From NCBI GenBank assembly GCA_028564675.1, contig JAOVVO010000377.1, positions 1 to 64,000 of the forward strand: a stretch of 64,000 nt of DNA. Reading direction: 5' to 3'. A program made the translations under genes and the position numbers. Below, in pieces: positions 62,326-64,000 of the stretch. Position 1 is the first letter of the stretch. Each line of letters begins with the position of its first letter. The notes under the pieces were generated by a model that did no database searches, was not told the origin of the DNA, and worked only from the letters and a program-made list of their open reading frames with translations. This DNA comes from Onchocerca lupi. Taxonomy: Eukaryota; Nematoda; Chromadorea; Rhabditida; Onchocercidae.

Positions 62326-62623
62326 TTAAGGCAAAACAGAAGCGCCACTTGAAGTACCAGCAAGTTGAGTATCGGCTGTTTGTGTCATTCGGATTCGAGG
62401 AGACGGCGCACCAATACGTGACCGCACCGCAGACTGTGTCAAGCTTTTTTCTACTTCCTCACTTTTCTAAAACGTATAAAATATTTCTTATTCAATTATC
62501 AAGACGAACACAAGTTTAAGTATTTGAAAACCATACATCAGCAGCCTGTTTCTTGATTTCCATTATCATCTCATCAATTTCCTCTAATTTCAATACAATT
62601 TCAGTTGGTTGTCTTCGAAGCAT
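62326..62623 (-). CDS. cdc26: CDC26 / APC12, anaphase-promoting complex subunit
   Basis: Two minus-strand exons (62623-62537 and 62466-62326) join in phase 0 to 75 residues; human CDC26 has 85. CDC26 packs its N-terminus into the TPR groove of CDC16/APC6 and stabilises the anaphase-promoting complex. The start MLRRQPTEIVLKLEEIDEM matches the conserved CDC26 N-terminus (MLRRxPTxxxLKLxDIxE), which is the functional part. It is followed by a short charged helix and a disordered Ser/Thr/Arg-rich tail. A TTTTTCAG acceptor abuts the ATG, so the mRNA is probably trans-spliced with no leader of its own. The gene is divergent from the kinase gene, about 720 bp away. The tail has no independent support beyond phase and splice sites. 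Confidence 0.85.
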
Positions 62624-63342
62624 CTGAAAAATGAAGTATCTTTTCATAGATAAGGATCATTTACCAAATCTAGTTCTCGCTCTTCCTCAGTAAAACTTAA
62701 AAATAATCAAACTTTAATAAGGCTTTTATATCAAAACGCAGCGATTAATACAGTCCCAAACATAAAGAGTTAGGAAGAGAAATAAAATTGAAGTTCGAGA
62801 GGAACAGAGGATGGTAGAATTTTGCGAAAGAATGCGTCAGCATGGAATAAGAAAATATACGAAGTACGGATAAAGATGAAATGAAAGCAAAATGAAAGCC
62901 CGAGAGACGATGCAAAGGATGGGGGCGAATAAGTACGGCATATTAGCTTTTCCAGCATTATCATATCATATCACATGGCTATTATCGTAGTTCACAACAA
63001 TGGAACAACTTCTAATCTTCCTGAAGTAACCCAGCATCCAATCAGCCTGGTTCAGGCCGCAATACATACACACACGAAACATAAGTTGCGAAGACCCTTA
63101 ACGGATCCCGATCCCAGTAGCCAACGTTCGTGGTATGTTTCGCTTGGTCGGGTTGAGTGTAGAGTGGTTGGTTGTAATGCTTGGGAGAGTATCATTCGAG
63201 AAGAAGCAGGGAATTTCGGGAAAGTCCCAAAGCTAGCAGCTTCGCTTATATACTTATTTAGTTCTAAATGTGTTCACCTTCATTTAACATTCTTTCCTAC
63301 GCAAATAAATTATGGAAGCACAAATTAATAATTATTTTCAGG
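62624..63342. promoter_or_regulatory. Divergent promoter region between CDC26 and the GAK-like gene
   Basis: A 117-codon plus-strand open frame (62975-63328) lies here with relatively high GC, but it has no family resemblance and ends before the kinase start. The stretch most likely holds the shared promoter. Confidence 0.5.
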
Positions 63343-64000
63343 ATGACAGAGTTATTTCGGTCAGCGTTCAGCTATTTGTCGCAAACAACACCATCAAATG
63401 TTATCGGTAAATTGGATCATCCCCTTGTGGGTACAAACATTGAGATTGATGGACTGAGACTGAAAATTCGTTCTCTGATTGCTGAAGGTTCATTACTTAA
63501 TGTTGGACTCTGAACTTTGATTGCGGTTGAAGATCGTCTTATATGTTTGCTCAGGCAGCAATTCATCCATTGTTATATAAATATCGTGATTTAGGATGGT
63601 AATATCCATGGTTCTAAGAAGTATTAGAATGCTAAAAAAAAACTGGGAAAAATGAAGTACTGAAAGTCAGTGATACCTATCGAGACGCGGGAATAGCTGT
63701 GGTTAATAATTCGGATTTTTTTGTGGGAACTGAATGTTTGTTCTCGTCAAACGGGAGGTTTTGCTCTTATCAAGAAATGCTGTATGGTCAATAGCTGATC
63801 GATTATCAAAGCAGAAATTTTCGGCTTTTTTCAGTTGTTTATGCATTATTTAAATTTATATGTTTAGTATTTATTCTAGGAGGTTATGCGTTAGTATTTT
63901 CGGCCCAGGACACACAAGGTAATTGGTTTGCTCTGAAACGACAATTAGCAGCCGATGGAAAAGCTGCTGAAGCAATATTAAAGGAAATTCGTTTTTTGCG
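63343..64000 (+). CDS. Cyclin-G-associated kinase (GAK/AAK family) homologue, 5' part, cut by window end
   Basis: Two exons are seen (63343-63487 and 63880 to the window edge), joined in phase. GAK/NAK kinases phosphorylate clathrin adaptor subunits and, in full GAK, drive uncoating with an auxilin J domain. The N-terminus MTELFRSAFSYLSQ followed by GTNIEIDGLRLKIRSLIAEG is the GAK lead-in. The glycine loop AEGGYALVFSAQD and the ATP lysine in WFALKRQLA follow, then an alpha-C-like helix ILKEIRFL. The rest of the kinase and any PTEN-like or J domain lie outside the window. The ATG follows a TTTTCAG acceptor by one base, consistent with trans-splicing. Confidence 0.85.

Noticed and set aside
1..64000. 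CRISPR arrays, bacterial operons, rRNA or tRNA genes
   Set aside because: No spaced direct repeats, bacterial gene layout or cloverleaf-like sequence was noticed; a covariance-model scan would be needed to exclude tRNAs.

Overview
The window looks like nuclear DNA of a parasitic nematode, most likely a filarial (spirurid) worm. It is AT-rich. Genes are cut into many short exons by small introns with GT...AG ends and a TTTCAG-like acceptor. Bare acceptors lie just before several start codons, as expected for spliced-leader trans-splicing, and two genes are packed as an operon. Most proteins are animal housekeeping or developmental proteins with C. elegans counterparts. One fragment looks like a gene from a Rickettsiales (Wolbachia-type) endosymbiont, which fits a filarial host. 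The exon models were built by hand from reading-frame phase, splice signals and remembered family sequences; no alignment or transcript data were available.

Layout, left to right. 0.3-4.0 kb: IFT22/RABL5 (+) and a RAB-37/RAB-26 type GTPase (-), tail to tail. 4-10 kb: gene-poor, with one orphan exon. 10.4-11.2 kb: a small secreted cysteine-rich protein (-). 12.6-15.5 kb: dTDP-glucose 4,6-dehydratase (-). 15.5-20 kb: non-coding, with a GC-rich block and one copy of a dispersed repeat. 20.1-26.4 kb: PP2A catalytic subunit (+) and a MIG-2/Mtl type Rac GTPase (-), convergent, flanked by the two inverted copies of that repeat. 26.4-33 kb: mostly non-coding, with two weakly supported unrecognised genes (+). 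33-39.4 kb: a 17-exon EMSY-like protein with an ENT domain (-). 41.3-42.7 kb: ribosomal protein eL19 (+). 43.1-45.5 kb: the ciliary transition-zone protein B9D1 (-), which carries an intronic copy of part of its own second exon and has an RFX X-box upstream. 47.7-54.6 kb: an LMX-class LIM-homeobox gene (lim-6 type, -). 56.3-59.6 kb: an operon of RPB11 and an IWR1/SLC7A6OS homologue (+). 60.6-61.2 kb: the truncated bacterial-type cysteine desulfurase (-). 62.3-62.6 kb: CDC26/APC12 (-). 63.3 kb to the end: the first exons of a cyclin-G-associated kinase (GAK) homologue (+).

Functional links. RPB11 is a core subunit of RNA polymerase II and IWR1 directs nuclear import of the assembled polymerase, so this operon joins a cargo subunit to its import factor. 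IFT22 and B9D1 are both ciliary. The strongest items for follow-up are the operon, the endosymbiont-like fragment, the self-copied exon in B9D1, the inverted ~190-bp repeat pair and the nematode EMSY homologue.
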